This document shows positions 18,891 to 28,333 of a stretch of DNA of 63,157 nt, piece after piece (positions within the stretch are counted from its first letter, which is position 1; each line of letters begins with the position of its first letter). A model generated the notes under the pieces. It searched no databases. It had not been told where the DNA came from and saw only the letters and a list, made by a program, of their open reading frames with translations. The stretch covers positions 1-63,157 of the forward strand of contig JAGQPF010000172.1 in NCBI GenBank assembly GCA_020426845.1, written 5' to 3'. The translations under genes and the position numbers were made by a program. The stretch comes from Planctomycetales bacterium (GTDB taxonomy: Bacteria; Planctomycetota; Planctomycetia; Pirellulales; Pirellulaceae).

Positions 18891-20882
18891 TCAGCGACGT
18901 GGCCATGTGCGGGGATCCGACAATTGCTCCGGCGAATCGCCGCCATACCGCACGGCAGCGTAGTCCAAATGCCATTGCGCGGCGCGTTCCAACCAGGGGT
19001 CTCCTGCGCCACTTGCTTTGATGCGGCGCGCAAACTGGTGAAGCGTTTCGGACGGCGAACGCGTCAAACCATGTCGACGCAATTTGCGTCCAAGCCAGTG
19101 CAGCTGTCTGGCGATCAGGTCGCCGCCGACGCCGCTGAGCCAATATCGCCGCAGCACCGCCGCGCAACAGGTCAGCAGTGCTACCCACGTGAACGGCTGC
19201 TTGAGGAGCGTTGCGAAGTATACCAGCCATGGATTGATCTGCTCGCTCGCCTCCTCGGCAGTGCGGCCAACCGCATCGTTCAGGGTGCTGGCGGCCGCGG
19301 CTTCGTCAATGCCGCTGCCGGGTGTGGCATCCACCACCACCCAACGGGCCACGCTACGGTCATAGGCCTCGACCCACGCGTGTGCGTCGCGATGCCGCGC
19401 TTGCCAATACTCCTGATCGTCGTCCTCCAACTCCGTCACGAGGTAGCCCACCACATAGCGGCAACGCACTCCGAGGTGGCGCAGCAGCATTGCCGCGCCG
19501 GAGGCATAGAACTCGCAGTGAGATGCCGGCTGCTCCAACAAAAAGTAAGAGAGAGCATCGACGCCTTGCGGAGCGCGAAACGAATCGAGCGAGTAGTCGC
19601 CGCTTCGCAAGTGTTGCAAGACGCGTGCGATCTTGTCGCCGTCGGAGGTCGCGTTGCCGCCGATCCGCATCGCCAGAGCGCGAACGCGAGGATCGAGCCA
19701 CTCGGGCACCTCCAGCAGGCTCGGATCCTCTGGCAGAGGCGAACGTGGGACTTTTCGCAACAAGTACGCCGTATAGGCAGGCGTCCGCTCCGATCGCTGG
19801 ACCGCTTGATGAGTGTCCACCTGGATGGTGCGCCCGACGGTTTCGAGAAACTCGGTGCGCAGCGGCAGAAAATACAGGCTGCTGCGGCCCACCTCGCGCA
19901 CAACTCTCATTCGCTGCCGCTCTTCATCTCGCTGATCGCCGGCGTCTTGGAGGCGAAACAGTCGCAATTGGGACACGCCCTCGTCGCTGGAACGTTCGAC
20001 AGGCGTCAGCACTTGGCGAGAGGCCACGGGGAGCCAGCGATTGCCTTGCACAAAACGGTCGAACGCGCGACCGCGCAAGTAGCCGGGCAATTGGTCCGCA
20101 TAGATTTGCAGCACAGGCGTCATCGGGTCTCTCGACTTCGTGTCGGCAATCGCGCCGATCCAGCCGTCCACCGAGAAGCCGACGTGACGTTGGTGGGCTC
20201 GCATGCGAACGTCGATTTGCAGGCGATTGAAGATCCATTGGCGCACCTTCGGCATCTGCGACGAAACTGCCGTCGATGTCAGCACTCCGCCCACGACCAG
20301 GACGGCGACCATGTTGAGCGTCACAACGCGTTGAGGCGAGAGCCAACTCCATCGCCGGCCTTGAGACGACGCCGCGCGGGAGCGACGTCCGCGTCCCCGA
20401 CGGCCCAACGGGCTACCTGCCGAGTCCCTTCCCGACGAGTCCGCTGGGTCGGCGAGCATGGCGAGCAGACAGAGCACGCTCAGCAGGCCATAGCCGATCG
20501 AGAAGTCCGTATAGATTTGAAAGTCCAAGGTGCTCAACATCGCGAGCGTCAACATCGCCGCGGCAACGCCACGTGCGCGAGGAAAGGGACGCCGCGCCAA
20601 CAAAGCCGTCTGCAACGCCAGCCCCGCCAGCGCGAACTCGAGATTGAGCCAGCTTTGGCCCGGCGAAAGCCGTATCGGCCCCCAAACTCGCACCTGCCAA
20701 ACCAGCAGCGCGGCAAGCGGCACCGACAACCACAACGGCACATTTCTGCGCAATCCGATCGAAACGACCAACGCCGTAGACCCCGCCAAGCCAAGGGCAA
20801 ATGCGGCGACATACCCTTCCGTGGAGCCGGCAAACATCAACAGTTGCATGACGAGCAAGCCCGCTCCGGCAAGCCGTTTCAT
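18891..20882 (-). CDS. Membrane transglutaminase-like protein of the MoxR/DUF58 system
   Basis: 663-aa membrane protein of the TgpA-like/DUF3488-transglutaminase type. Several hydrophobic helices fill residues 1-150, with another helix at about 175-195. A soluble region carries a transglutaminase-like cysteine-protease core: Cys in PASHCEFYASGAAMLL, His in RDAHAWVEAY and Asp in WVVVDATPGSG, so the triad is intact. One more helix near residue 570 (PFTWVALLTCCAAVL) and a C-terminal DUF4129-like tail follow. The start at 20882 overlaps the DUF58 stop by 4 nt (ATGA), so the two are translationally coupled. It may remodel or cross-link envelope proteins; the substrate of this widespread operon type is not known. 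Confidence 0.9.
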   Translation of the reverse strand: MKRLAGAGLLVMQLLMFAGSTEGYVAAFALGLAGSTALVVSIGLRRNVPLWLSVPLAALLVWQVRVWGPIRLSPGQSWLNLEFALAGLALQTALLARRPFPRARGVAAAMLTLAMLSTLDFQIYTDFSIGYGLLSVLCLLAMLADPADSSGRDSAGSPLGRRGRGRRSRAASSQGRRWSWLSPQRVVTLNMVAVLVVGGVLTSTAVSSQMPKVRQWIFNRLQIDVRMRAHQRHVGFSVDGWIGAIADTKSRDPMTPVLQIYADQLPGYLRGRAFDRFVQGNRWLPVASRQVLTPVERSSDEGVSQLRLFRLQDAGDQRDEERQRMRVVREVGRSSLYFLPLRTEFLETVGRTIQVDTHQAVQRSERTPAYTAYLLRKVPRSPLPEDPSLLEVPEWLDPRVRALAMRIGGNATSDGDKIARVLQHLRSGDYSLDSFRAPQGVDALSYFLLEQPASHCEFYASGAAMLLRHLGVRCRYVVGYLVTELEDDDQEYWQARHRDAHAWVEAYDRSVARWVVVDATPGSGIDEAAAASTLNDAVGRTAEEASEQINPWLVYFATLLKQPFTWVALLTCCAAVLRRYWLSGVGGDLIARQLHWLGRKLRRHGLTRSPSETLHQFARRIKASGAGDPWLERAAQWHLDYAAVRYGGDSPEQLSDPRTWPRR

Positions 20883-22210
20883 GAGGCGCCCCTCTCTTCC
20901 GCACTCTCGACCGTGATTTCGGCCGCGAGTACCTCGCTCACCGTGCGCTCGACCGCGGCAGGCTGTGGCGGCGGCCGTCGCACAAAACTCGGCGCCGCGC
21001 CAAAGGACTCCGCCGGCAGATAAATTTCCACGTCGCGCACATGACCAAGCAACTCGGCATACTGCTCCTGCTGGCGGTCGCCCCATTCGCACAGGATGAC
21101 GACAGCCGTGAGCCCCTCCAACGACAGTTGTGAATTGCGCAGCGTCTCGAGCCACGATGGGCTCGTCGCCGAGCTGCGCGAGTCCGGCTTGACCAACGCC
21201 AAACGTCGCATCAATTGCAAGCGAGCATCCTGAGGCGGATCCCATTGAATCCAAGGAGGTCGGTCGTCAACGGCGAACAGTTGAATCCGCCAACCTCTCG
21301 CCAGCAACATTTCAACGACCGCCGCGGCAACGGAAATGGCCGCTTCGCCATCTTCCTGAATGTCGTCGAGCCTGTCCGCCCGCTGCCACCCGGACCGCTG
21401 GCGGGACGACGTGTCGATGCTGAGATCGACAAGCACCGCGGCATTGGCTTGCAGACGATCCTCGTACTCGCGCACATACGGCTTGGCGAACCTCGCCCAG
21501 GCGCTATAGTCCCAGCGCCGCACGGGAACACCTTGCTGGTACTCCCTGCTGCCATAGTACTCGCGCGAGTCGCCTTGCGCGATCGCCGTGTCCGGCGAAG
21601 CTGGCTGGACCGACATGGTCCCACTGCGTGGCTCGAGCGGCTCGACCGGCTGAAACGCCGGAGTGACCACAACCTGCGTCGCGGAGTCGACGTACCGCCG
21701 AGCCAGCATCAAGTTCAACGGAAACGAAGACCACAATTTGATTTGGGGAGCGACGTGCAGGCCTCGTCGCCGCGCGCGAAGAATCAATGAACCAGCCACC
21801 AACTGGTTCGGTCCTAACGTGAGCGGCTCGATCCGGTGCTCCACGCACTCCCATACCGGATCTTCGGGATCAACCTCCAGATGGACGTCGTAGCAGGAAC
21901 GCGGCTTGAGGTTGCGAGCCTGAATTTTGAGCTCGACCAACTCGCCTCGACAGACCGTCTCGGGCAACGACACCCGCAGCTCCAGGTGTGGCCGAAACCA
22001 ACGACCGACCAACGAGACGGCGACAAAGGCCGAGAGAATGCCGCCGAACATCTCAATGGCGAACCGTTGCTCGGTCGCGACACCCGGCGCGACCACCAAC
22101 AGCGACAATAGCAGCAGCCTCCCGCCACCCGTCAGTCGCTGACTCCACCACCTGCGAATGGCGAAGTATGTTGGAAACCAGCGATGCTGCCAGCGATTTT
22201 GGCCCGTCAT
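20879..22210 (-). CDS. DUF58 domain-containing protein
   Basis: 443 aa. Two hydrophobic segments near the N-terminus (about 28-70), a beta-rich region, and then the DUF58 signature (VRRWDYSAWARFAKPYVREYED) around residues 225-250, followed by a von Willebrand A-like fold region (AAVLVDLSIDT). DUF58 proteins regularly accompany MoxR ATPases and are thought to be vWA-type partners in complex assembly. It overlaps moxR at the start by 4 nt (22207-22210) and the transglutaminase at the end by 4 nt, giving a tight three-gene operon. Confidence 0.9.
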   Translation of the reverse strand: MTGQNRWQHRWFPTYFAIRRWWSQRLTGGGRLLLLSLLVVAPGVATEQRFAIEMFGGILSAFVAVSLVGRWFRPHLELRVSLPETVCRGELVELKIQARNLKPRSCYDVHLEVDPEDPVWECVEHRIEPLTLGPNQLVAGSLILRARRRGLHVAPQIKLWSSFPLNLMLARRYVDSATQVVVTPAFQPVEPLEPRSGTMSVQPASPDTAIAQGDSREYYGSREYQQGVPVRRWDYSAWARFAKPYVREYEDRLQANAAVLVDLSIDTSSRQRSGWQRADRLDDIQEDGEAAISVAAAVVEMLLARGWRIQLFAVDDRPPWIQWDPPQDARLQLMRRLALVKPDSRSSATSPSWLETLRNSQLSLEGLTAVVILCEWGDRQQEQYAELLGHVRDVEIYLPAESFGAAPSFVRRPPPQPAAVERTVSEVLAAEITVESAEERGAS

Positions 22211-23154
22211 GTCGGCACCGCGACAGCGCGAACAATGTCCTGCACAATCGCCGTGCGCGATGCCGCGGTCGTAATCCCCTTGGCCTCTACGACGCGATGC
22301 TGCAACACGCCGGGAGCAATCTCTTGCACATCATCGGGAAGCACATAATCGCGCTGCTTCAGGAATGCGACGGCCTGTGACGCGCGGAACAGCATCAGCG
22401 ACCCGCGTGGCGAGCAGCCCAGTCGCAGGCGGCCGTCTTCACGCGTGGCCCGCACCAGCGCCACCATGTAGCTCGCAACGTCGTGCTCGACGCGAACCGT
22501 CTGCACCTCCTGTTGGCATTGCAACAACTGATCTTTGGTCACCATGGGCACCACCTGGTCCAAGGGGCGTTGGCGCACATGATCGAAGAGAATCTGCACT
22601 TCGTCCTCAGCCGACGGGTAGTCCATCGCGAGCTGCAGCAGAAATCGATCCAGTTGCGACTCGGGCAGCGGCGATGTGCCCTGAAAGCCGAGCGGATTTT
22701 GTGTGGCAAGGACGAAGAACGGAGCGGGCAATTCGTGGCGAACGCCGTCAATCGTCACCTGCCGCTCCTCCATCGCCTCCAGCAGCGCCGACTGGGTGCG
22801 AGGCGACGCGCGATTGATCTCGTCCACCAAGAGCACGTTGGTGAAAATCGGCCCACGTTTGAAATGGAACTCCCCATCGCGAGGATTGAATACCGCGAAG
22901 CCGAAAATGTCGGCCGGCATCAGGTCGGGAGTACACTGCACGCGTTGAAAGTCGAGCTCCAGCGACGTCGCCAGCGCCTTGGCCAGCGTGGTCTTGCCGA
23001 CGCCCGGCACGTCTTCAATCAACAAAGAGCCGCCAGCCAGCAGCGCGACCAGCGCATCCAACACGGCCTGTTCCTTGCCGCGAACGACTCGCCCCAGGCT
23101 CGTCCGCAACTCGTCAAGCTTGGCTCGCAGATCTTGCGTCCGGGTCGAGTCCAT
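22207..23154 (-). CDS. MoxR-family AAA+ ATPase
   Basis: 315-aa (from 23154) chaperone-like ATPase that probably remodels or activates protein complexes together with the DUF58 protein. Walker A is EDVPGVGKTTLAKALA, Walker B LLVDEINRASPRTQSALLEAMEE, and the arginine region LDRFLLQLAMDYP follows; the C-terminal lid is present. Upstream in-frame starts exist at 23232 and 23268, which would add a low-complexity N-terminus; the family alignment begins at about LRAKLDELRTSLGRVVRG, so 23154 is preferred but not certain. First gene of the operon; its upstream region holds the tandem repeat at 23346-23544. Confidence 0.92.
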   Translation of the reverse strand: MDSTRTQDLRAKLDELRTSLGRVVRGKEQAVLDALVALLAGGSLLIEDVPGVGKTTLAKALATSLELDFQRVQCTPDLMPADIFGFAVFNPRDGEFHFKRGPIFTNVLLVDEINRASPRTQSALLEAMEERQVTIDGVRHELPAPFFVLATQNPLGFQGTSPLPESQLDRFLLQLAMDYPSAEDEVQILFDHVRQRPLDQVVPMVTKDQLLQCQQEVQTVRVEHDVASYMVALVRATREDGRLRLGCSPRGSLMLFRASQAVAFLKQRDYVLPDDVQEIAPGVLQHRVVEAKGITTAASRTAIVQDIVRAVAVPT

Positions 23155-23345
23155 ACTGGTTGAACCTGCAGGCTGGGATGAGTTGCTGCGATTGGCGCCG
23201 TCACTTCCATCGTCGATCTTCCCTCGAGGCATCGATCGATCGGAGTGCGGGCGTCTACCCGTTCCCATGGTACCAATCTCGCCTCGCGATGGGGAATCGA
23301 AACGGCACGGCCCCCTCCCCGGACGGACCGCAGCAAGCTGTCCGA

Positions 23346-23544
23346 GCGGAAAAGGAAACCCGAAGCGTTAGCGAGGGATCGGCAGCTCAGTCCCCGCCCG
23401 ATAGAAGAAACTGCTGGGAGCGGAAAAGGAAACCCGAAGCGTTAGCGAGAGATCGGCAGCTCAGTCCCCGCCCGATAGAAGAAACTGCTGGGAGCGGAAA
23501 AGGAAACCCGAAGCGTTAGCGAGGGATCGGCAGCTCAGTCCCCG
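23346..23544. repeat. Tandem repeat, 74-nt period, about 2.7 copies, with CCCGAAGCGTTAGCGAGGGATC core
   Basis: Copies begin at 23346, 23420 and 23494. Each contains GGAAACCCGAAGCGTTAGCG and a CAGCTCAGTCCCCG tail; the third copy diverges after 23544. Copies differ by only a base or so. The core recurs at 35663-35694 and 38431-38525. The array fills the 473-nt gap between the moxR start (23154) and the hydrolase stop (23628), where nothing else is recognised, and so lies upstream of the moxR operon and downstream of the hydrolase gene. Confidence 0.9.
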
Positions 23545-23627
23545 TCGAGACGTCGACTTCTCCGCAAATTCACGGAATTTTCATCCTGCCGGATCGCCGC
23601 CGCGGCTAAGCCGAAACCTGTCCGCGG

Positions 23628-24611
23628 CTATTCCGTCTTCAGAAACTCGAGCATTCTTTGCGCTAGCCGTGACGCGGTATGGTCCACCAGCAGAGCGTGG
23701 CCGCTGTCGTCGAAGTACTCAACTTCTTTCACCGGGGCGGCGCTGCCTTGAACGAACTGCTCGGCAGCTTCCCAATCGATCACCTTGTCATTGCGCGAGA
23801 CGGCCAGCAACACAGGCTTGACAAAGTGCTCGCGCCGCTGGGGCAATTCGTCGATCACCGCAAACGATTCATCAAAGACCGAGCGTGGAGTGAACGGCGT
23901 GCGGTATGGATAGTCCGAGTCGTCGACTTCGCGGGCATCCAGCGGAAACGGGCTGGCCGTGACTCGGGTCGACCAGAGCAAGCAGTTCGACACGCGATGC
24001 CAGTTGCGAGCCGACAACAACGGGCTACGAGCGTTGGAGACCGCGATGCCGGGCGCAAGCAGCACGACGCGGTCGGCCGCCTCCGGATGGTCGCTGAGAT
24101 AGTGCACACCGAGCGCTCCGCCCAGTGAGTGGCCGACGTAGTGCACGGTGGAATGTTCCGCGCGGAGCTGCTGCAGCTCGTCGCCAATCTGCTCCAGCCA
24201 ACTCTCCCTTTTGCCCTGCGCATAGTCGGCCGTCGACTTGCCGAAGCCCTCCAGGCGAATCGCGCGGCAGTAGTAGCCTGCTGCGGCCAGCTCCGGAGCG
24301 AGCTGTCGGTAGCAAGCGGGCGAATCGTTCAACCCATGAACGAGCAGAATCGCCTTGGGGCTCGCGGGATCACCCGCCTCAAACGCCTCGCAGCCTTCCC
24401 GCACGCCGTTGTCGGTCCACTGAAACGACTGCTCCCAATGACGAATCCGGGCCCGCACGATCCGAGCGTATACCCAATCGGCGCCGAGCCAGAGTGCTGC
24501 TAAGGCTGCCAACACCGACAGCCAAACCATTCGACGTCGCCTCCCGCGGCGTTTGGATTCGATCGCCGCTGGTTCGGCCGGGGGTTCCGGGCCACTATCA
24601 GAGGTTTTCAA
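23628..24611 (-). CDS. Membrane-anchored alpha/beta hydrolase
   Basis: 327 aa. A basic stretch (RRGRRRR) and a single hydrophobic helix (about 28-48) anchor the protein. The catalytic domain has LLVHGLNDSP (oxyanion loop), nucleophile S162 in GHSLGG, a likely acid Asp in SRNDKVIDW and His in DSGHALLVDH. Serine hydrolase, esterase or lipase-like, with unknown substrate; carboxylesterases of this fold accept acyl esters. It follows the methyltransferase gene by 7 nt on the same strand and is probably co-transcribed with it. Confidence 0.85.
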   Translation of the reverse strand: MKTSDSGPEPPAEPAAIESKRRGRRRRMVWLSVLAALAALWLGADWVYARIVRARIRHWEQSFQWTDNGVREGCEAFEAGDPASPKAILLVHGLNDSPACYRQLAPELAAAGYYCRAIRLEGFGKSTADYAQGKRESWLEQIGDELQQLRAEHSTVHYVGHSLGGALGVHYLSDHPEAADRVVLLAPGIAVSNARSPLLSARNWHRVSNCLLWSTRVTASPFPLDAREVDDSDYPYRTPFTPRSVFDESFAVIDELPQRREHFVKPVLLAVSRNDKVIDWEAAEQFVQGSAAPVKEVEYFDDSGHALLVDHTASRLAQRMLEFLKTE

Positions 24612-24618
24612 CAGCCTG

Positions 24619-25401
24619 CTATCCCTTGCGTTTCAGGATGTATACGACATCCTCGGTCTCGGGGTCGATTTCGATCGGCTCGCTGGCGTCGTAGGCAAAG
24701 TCGTAACAAGTCACGACCTCAAAGACGTCGGTGCGACGCACCAGGTCGTCGAACTGTTTCGCCGTGTAAGTGCGGAACACGATCTCGTCTTGGATGCGAA
24801 ATTGCTTGGTGGGCGTGTAAACATCGTAGGTCATGGCGAACCGCTCCTGCCTCGATCGCCGGTTGTAGTCGATGGCCCACATATGAGTATTGACGCACAG
24901 GTTGCCGCGTCTCGCCGACCAACTTTCCTCATCCAGCGGCGAGCCGACGCTCGGGGTCAAGTGCAAGCCGAGAACATAGATGCCGCCCGGCCGCAGCGCC
25001 TGCGCCATGCAGCGGAGGTGATCCTCGGCCTGCCGCTCTTTGCGGAGGTGCCGAAAGCTGTTAATCGTATTGAACGCCGCGTCCGCGAGGCGGGGAAGTT
25101 CGAAGTCCGTCATATCCCCGACGAAGGCGGTTTCGGGCAGTCCATGGCGCCGCAGTCGATCGTTGCAAAACGCGACCGCTTTCGGATTCAGATCGAGCCC
25201 GGACACTTGGTAGCCAGCTTTGGCCAGCCGGTAGAGCAAGCGTCCCGTGCCGCAGGCGGGCTCGAACAAGCGTTTGACGCGGCCCTTCACATGCTGCTGG
25301 AAACAGGCCAGCAGAAAGTCGAATTCAGACTTCCAATCCGACCCGAACACCAAGTCGTAGTAGCGAGGGTGGTCATAAAGATTGGACTGAATCGTCTCCA
25401 T
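24619..25401 (-). CDS. SAM-dependent methyltransferase (class I)
   Basis: 260 aa from 25401. Motif I is LFEPACGTGRLLYRLAKAG, followed by GLDLNPKAVAFC (acidic loop binding the ribose), the D-rich VGDMTDFELP, and a motif resembling LHLTPSVG. The fold is standard Rossmann methyltransferase; the acceptor is unknown. Upstream in-frame ATGs at 25446 and 25476 are possible, but the residues from METIQSNLYDHPRYYDLVF match the family start better and GAGG sits eight bases upstream. First gene of a two-gene operon with the hydrolase. Confidence 0.8.
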   Translation of the reverse strand: METIQSNLYDHPRYYDLVFGSDWKSEFDFLLACFQQHVKGRVKRLFEPACGTGRLLYRLAKAGYQVSGLDLNPKAVAFCNDRLRRHGLPETAFVGDMTDFELPRLADAAFNTINSFRHLRKERQAEDHLRCMAQALRPGGIYVLGLHLTPSVGSPLDEESWSARRGNLCVNTHMWAIDYNRRSRQERFAMTYDVYTPTKQFRIQDEIVFRTYTAKQFDDLVRRTDVFEVVTCYDFAYDASEPIEIDPETEDVVYILKRKG

Positions 25402-25491
25402 CCATCCGGCCTCGATCATCTGGCGTTGCAGAAACGAACCTAGCATGACGCCGCGACGCTTCCGCCGGGCCGCCACGGCACGTCCATGAGT

Positions 25492-26559
25492 TTACCGGCT
25501 CGGGCCAACCTGTTGTTGGCTCAGGCAATGAAAAGCTCCCAGCCCCCAGACGAGATCGACGGCCGGGGCGCCGACAACGTCGCGACCGGGAAGCAGTTCC
25601 TTCAGCAGCGCAATCGCCTCGCGATCCGCGGGATCGTCGAATTGGGGAACAATCGCGCCGCCGTTGACGAAAATGAAATTGCAGTAGCTACACGGCAGGC
25701 GCCTCGCTTGACACCAGCGCCGGCGCGGGGTGGGAAGCGCCGTGACGTCGAGCTGCTGTTGGCTGTCGCCTTGCGACCGCCACTGCCGCAGCCGTTCCAC
25801 ATTCGCGTCAAGGCTCGGCCGGTTCTCGTCGAACTCGTCCCGGCTGACCGCGGCCACCACATGTCGCGGAGAGACGAAGCGAGCAAGTTGATCGATGTGG
25901 CCGTCCGTGTCGTCTCCGGCCAGACCATCGCCGGGAAGCCAGATGAACTCCGTGGCGCCCAGATACTCCGACCACAGCGACTCGACGCGCTGCCGCGACC
26001 AGCCGGGATTGCGTTGGTCATCCAACACGCTGCCCGTGGTCGACATCATCCAACCCTCGCCGTTGCCCTCGATCGCGCCACCCTCCAGGGTCAGATCGCA
26101 AGCGAACCGGCGGCCTGCGGCGCACTGCAACATCCGCGACGCGGCCTGTTGATCGAGTTCGTAGGGCGGATACTTGCCGCCCCAGGCGTTGTATCTCCAG
26201 TCAATGCCGCCCGGAGCGCCGTCGGGCCCAAGCAGAAACGTGGGTCCGTAGTCGCGCACCCAGGAGTCGTTGAAGTCGATATCTATCGGCGTCACCGCCG
26301 TGGCCGCCTCGCCCAATAGCGGCCGCGCAACATCCCACCACTGGGGTGAGCACAACAGCCGCACTGGCTCGAACTGCGCGACCGTCCGGACAAATCGGGC
26401 ATATTGTGGAGCGATGCGAGCAAACTTGCCGGGCCAGGTGCGCGGGTTGCGGGGCCACGCAAGCCAAGTGGCAACGTGGTGCTCCCATTCAGCGGGCCAA
26501 CGAAATCCGGCTGCTTGTGGCGTGCACTGGCTCTCGCCGGAAATTTCACTGCCGGTCAT
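25492..26559 (-). CDS. aguA: Agmatine deiminase
   Basis: 355-aa member of the peptidylarginine/agmatine deiminase family that hydrolyses agmatine to N-carbamoylputrescine and ammonia in the cytoplasm. Diagnostic features: WPRNPRTWPG, WVRDYGP, LEGGAIEGNGEG and the catalytic C345 in GLGAFHCLSQQQ near the C-terminus. The more usual GGGNIHC is varied to GLGAFHC here. It overlaps the end of the preceding aguB by 14 nt, so both polyamine-pathway enzymes are coupled. Confidence 0.93.
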   Translation of the reverse strand: MTGSEISGESQCTPQAAGFRWPAEWEHHVATWLAWPRNPRTWPGKFARIAPQYARFVRTVAQFEPVRLLCSPQWWDVARPLLGEAATAVTPIDIDFNDSWVRDYGPTFLLGPDGAPGGIDWRYNAWGGKYPPYELDQQAASRMLQCAAGRRFACDLTLEGGAIEGNGEGWMMSTTGSVLDDQRNPGWSRQRVESLWSEYLGATEFIWLPGDGLAGDDTDGHIDQLARFVSPRHVVAAVSRDEFDENRPSLDANVERLRQWRSQGDSQQQLDVTALPTPRRRWCQARRLPCSYCNFIFVNGGAIVPQFDDPADREAIALLKELLPGRDVVGAPAVDLVWGLGAFHCLSQQQVGPSR

Positions 26560-27421
26560 CCAGCCACCTTCGTGTCAGCCCTTGGTAAGCATCGATGCGT
26601 CGATCGCGAAAGAACGGCCAGTGAGTCCGGACTGCGTCGATCTGCGCGCGATTGCAGTCCGCGATCAGCAGCGCCTCATCGTCGTGTGGCGCCGTCTCCA
26701 ACAGCTCGCCGGTGGGGCCGCAGATGAAGGAACCGCCCCAGAACTCAATCTCGCCCTCGCGTCCAACGCGGTTGGGCGCAGCCACGAACACGCCGTTGGC
26801 AATCGCGTGGCTGCGCATCATCGTCTGCCAAGCGGAGTATTGCGCGGCGCCATGCGTCTCCCGTTCGCCGGGAATCCAGCCGATCGCAGTCGGATACACC
26901 AACAGCTCGGCTCCGGTCATGGCAGTCAGTCGAGCAGCCTCCGGATACCATTGATCCCAGCAGATGCAGACGCCGATCCGGCCATAGCGAGTGTCGAAGC
27001 TGCGAAAGCCGAGATCGCCCGGTGTGAAGTAGAATTTTTCGTAGTACAGTGGGTCATCGGGAATATGCATCTTGCGGTAGATGCCCACCATGCTCCCGTC
27101 CGCGTCGAGCACGGCCGCGGTATTGTGGTAGAGCCCGGGGGCGCGGCGTTCGAACAGCGAAGCCACAATCACGACACCGTGCTGTTTGGCAAGCTGCCCC
27201 AGCCGGTCGGTTGTCGGGCCGGGAATCGGCTCCGCCTCGTCAAACCGCGAGTGGTCCTCCGTCTGGCAAGGGTATTGGCCGGCGAACAGCTCTTGCAGGC
27301 AAATCACGTTGGCGCCCTGCTCGGCCGCGCGAGTGATCTGTTCGACAGCGCGATCGACGTTTCGCTCGATGGAAACGCCACAGGACAACTGCAAAGCGGC
27401 AACTTTCATCTTCAACTTCAT
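26546..27421 (-). CDS. aguB: N-carbamoylputrescine amidase (carbon-nitrogen hydrolase)
   Basis: 291 aa, nitrilase-superfamily enzyme that converts N-carbamoylputrescine to putrescine, CO2 and ammonia. The catalytic triad is E44 (LQELFAGQY), K117 (YRKMHIPDD) and C154 (VCICWDQWYPEAAR). It lies immediately upstream of aguA with a 14-nt overlap, giving a coupled agmatine-to-putrescine pair. Start 27421 is ATG; 27409 is an alternative ATG. Its start codon is only eight bases from the divergent bioD start. Confidence 0.93.
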   Translation of the reverse strand: MKLKMKVAALQLSCGVSIERNVDRAVEQITRAAEQGANVICLQELFAGQYPCQTEDHSRFDEAEPIPGPTTDRLGQLAKQHGVVIVASLFERRAPGLYHNTAAVLDADGSMVGIYRKMHIPDDPLYYEKFYFTPGDLGFRSFDTRYGRIGVCICWDQWYPEAARLTAMTGAELLVYPTAIGWIPGERETHGAAQYSAWQTMMRSHAIANGVFVAAPNRVGREGEIEFWGGSFICGPTGELLETAPHDDEALLIADCNRAQIDAVRTHWPFFRDRRIDAYQGLTRRWLDDRQ

Positions 27422-27429
27422 TTTTGCGA

Positions 27430-28251
27430 ATGAAACACGTGAATTCTGACCCGACAGACGACCAGGTCGAGCAGCCGCGACCGCAGCGTCCACGGCACGG
27501 GCTGTTTATTGTCGGCTCCAACACCGAAGTCGGAAAGACCCGGGTCGCCTGCGCCGTGGCGCGAGCGATGGTCGCCGCCGGATTGCGCGTTGGCGTCTAC
27601 AAACCAGCGGCTAGCGGCGCGGTCCGCCGAGATGGGACACTGGTGTCGACCGACGCCGAGGAGCTCTGGAACGCCGCAGGCCGGCCACTCCGTTTGGACG
27701 CGGTGTGTCCGCAGGTGTTTGAGGCGCCGTTGGCGCCACATCTGGCGGCGCGCGCCGAGGGCAAACAGCTGGATGCCCGCTTGCTCCGCACCGGCGCCGA
27801 CGCTTGGCGAAGTGAAGCATGGGACGTGTTGGTGGTGGAAGGCGCTGGCGGGCTATTGTCGCCCATCAGCGACGACGATTATGTGGCGGATCTCGCGCTT
27901 GATTTTGACTATCCCTTGTTGATCGTGGTGCCGAACGCGTTGGGTGTGATCGGCCAGACCCTGCAAACGCTGGTCGCCGCCACCGCATATCGACGCCAAT
28001 TGCCGATGGCGCTGCGGCGACCGACCTCCCGCCACGATCTCGATTTCGGCCAAGGCCTGACCACGGCAGGAATCGTGCTGAATCAACCCCAGCCGCCGGA
28101 CCCGAGCGACTGCAGCCTGTTGACCAACGGCCGCGAGCTCGCCACGCGGTGCGCCGTCCCGATTCTCGGCGAATTGGCCTATGGGCAAACCGACTTCGAA
28201 CCGCCCGTGGACTGGCGCACGCTGCTCGGTTTGCCGCCGAGAACTGAATGA
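27430..28251 (+). CDS. bioD: Dethiobiotin synthetase
   Basis: 273 aa, ATP-dependent carboxylase that closes the ureido ring in biotin synthesis, cytoplasmic. N-terminal P-loop variant GSNTEVGKT, the VYKPAASG substrate loop, VVEGAGGLLSPIS and a C-terminal GIVLNQPQPP region match the family. The ATG at 27430 is used; the TTG at 27424 would add only two residues. No other biotin gene is in the window. It is divergent from aguB with only eight bases between start codons. Confidence 0.9.
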   Translation: MKHVNSDPTDDQVEQPRPQRPRHGLFIVGSNTEVGKTRVACAVARAMVAAGLRVGVYKPAASGAVRRDGTLVSTDAEELWNAAGRPLRLDAVCPQVFEAPLAPHLAARAEGKQLDARLLRTGADAWRSEAWDVLVVEGAGGLLSPISDDDYVADLALDFDYPLLIVVPNALGVIGQTLQTLVAATAYRRQLPMALRRPTSRHDLDFGQGLTTAGIVLNQPQPPDPSDCSLLTNGRELATRCAVPILGELAYGQTDFEPPVDWRTLLGLPPRTE

Positions 28252-28270
28252 CGCGGGACGAACGGCGGCT

Positions 28271-28276
28271 TACAAT
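28271..28276 (+). promoter_or_regulatory. Possible -10 element before the Gfo/Idh gene
   Basis: TACAAT lies 58 bases upstream of the Gfo/Idh ATG at 28334 in the 82-nt gap after bioD. No good -35 hexamer precedes it, so it is only suggestive. Confidence 0.25.
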
Positions 28277-28333
28277 AGACCACCTCACGCATCCCCATAC
28301 CTTCCACTCGCCCACCCATCCCGGAGTCTTGTC

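Noticed and set aside
18768..21023. 751-aa plus-strand frame
   Set aside because: Antisense to the transglutaminase gene, no family resemblance, Arg/His-rich as expected for a GC-rich shadow.
23346..23544. CRISPR array
   Set aside because: Direct repeats abut with nearly identical 'spacers'; period 74 with whole-unit identity is a plain tandem duplication, and no cas gene is near.
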